Positions 63,645 through 64,000 of a stretch of 64,000 nucleotides of DNA are shown here, piece by piece. The DNA lies in assembly GCA_030248215.1 (NCBI GenBank), contig JASANG010002898.1, positions 149,077-213,076 of the forward strand, given 5' to 3'. The number at the start of each line of letters is the position of its first letter. Positions within the stretch are counted from its first letter, which is position 1. The DNA is from Enoplolaimus lenunculus (taxonomy: Eukaryota > Nematoda > Enoplea > Enoplida > Thoracostomopsidae). The translations under genes and the position numbers were made by a program. The notes below the pieces were generated by a model. It ran no database searches and was not told where the DNA came from. It saw only the letters and a list, made by a program, of their open reading frames with translations.

Positions 63645-63767
63645 AGGTGTTCTGGCTGTGGACTTTAAAATTGTTAGCCGACGTGTTTAGCGGATGATGG
63701 TCCACAGGCGTTGTAAAAGGTTTCGAAATGTCACTGAAATCCTTTGTACACTAAGCTCTAAAATCGA

Positions 63768-64000
63768 TAATTGAATAGTTAGCTTATAGATAATTTGCAT
63801 ATAAGCATAATTGATAAGCCTAAATTAGGCATTTTTGCAATATTTCACTAATTATTAGGGTTACAAGCAATCTAATTTCAGCAATAATGAATTTTTGGGT
63901 GCGAGGAATCTGAATAAATGGTCTACAAACCCTCAAAACCGATAATCAAATAGTTAGCTAATACCTAATTTGCATATTAGCTTAATTGACAAGACAAAAG
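63768..64000 (-). mobile_element. Family O repeat, inverse, cut by the window edge
   Basis: CCGATAATCAAATAGTTAGC and GCGAGGAATCTGAATAAATG match the units at 38137-38830 in reverse complement. At least one and a half units are visible. Confidence 0.7.

Noticed and set aside
62738-62929. Plus-strand frame MNLFDEQNNAIQDLI, which looks protein-like
   Set aside because: It is antisense to exon 2, whose minus-strand frame has both splice sites and phase continuity.
1-64000. Retrovirus-like, LTR, Polinton or LINE coding regions and CRISPR arrays
   Set aside because: I looked for reverse transcriptase, integrase, capsid and transposase motifs in the frames on both strands and saw none; tandem arrays here have no spacers.

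Overview
The window is AT-rich metazoan DNA dominated by introns. It carries one recognisable host gene, on the minus strand, which occupies almost the whole 64 kb. No single long reading frame shows it. It is split into at least 22 short exons between about 63.6 kb (5' side) and 11.5 kb (3' side). I found them by reading acceptor/donor pairs on the minus strand and checking that the codon phase carries from each exon to the next. The 22 exons join without a stop into 4,545 nt (1,515 codons). The gene is a phospholipase C epsilon (PLCE1-type) orthologue. From 5' to 3' the exons encode a Ser/Gly/Arg-rich amino-terminal region, a FERM-like F2-F3 module, a CDC25/RasGEF domain, a linker, the PLC PH-like segment, and the start of the EF-hand region. 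The PLC X and Y catalytic boxes, C2 and RA domains were not found and should lie beyond the left edge. A FERM module ahead of the CDC25 domain is not part of the PLC epsilon architecture I know, and it is the most interesting observation here.

The rest is intron filled with short non-autonomous mobile elements; I found no reverse transcriptase, transposase, capsid or envelope gene. Letter names used below are local to this window. Families: A and B (TIR MITEs with an interior of TTAGGC-like hexamers), C (about 160 bp, GGCCCGTAGCCA ends, very frequent), D (about 215 bp, ends reading TATTCTCAAATG), E (about 440 bp, ends CTGTAGTGACCCGAATAAG), F (a 600-bp repeat present as an inverted pair), G and H (near-perfect foldbacks with CACTG ends), I (AAGACA/TGTCTT foldbacks), M (CpG-rich, AGGGTTGCG ends), N and Q (hAT-like with 8-bp target duplications), P, R and S (other TIR elements), O (about 160-bp tandem units with a CGGACAGA tail), a tRNA-headed SINE that often occurs as a dimer, and a 270-bp element that combines terminal inverted repeats with a tRNA-like core. 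Minisatellites lie at 19.0-19.5, 23.9-24.1, 29.9-30.4 and 55.0-55.3 kb; two of them end within 20 bp of 3' splice sites of the gene.

Organism: the intron-rich gene, GT-AG splicing, a PLC epsilon orthologue and tRNA-derived SINEs indicate an animal. The divergence from the vertebrate protein and the MITE-rich introns suggest an invertebrate; a tunicate-like deuterostome is possible but cannot be shown from this sequence alone.
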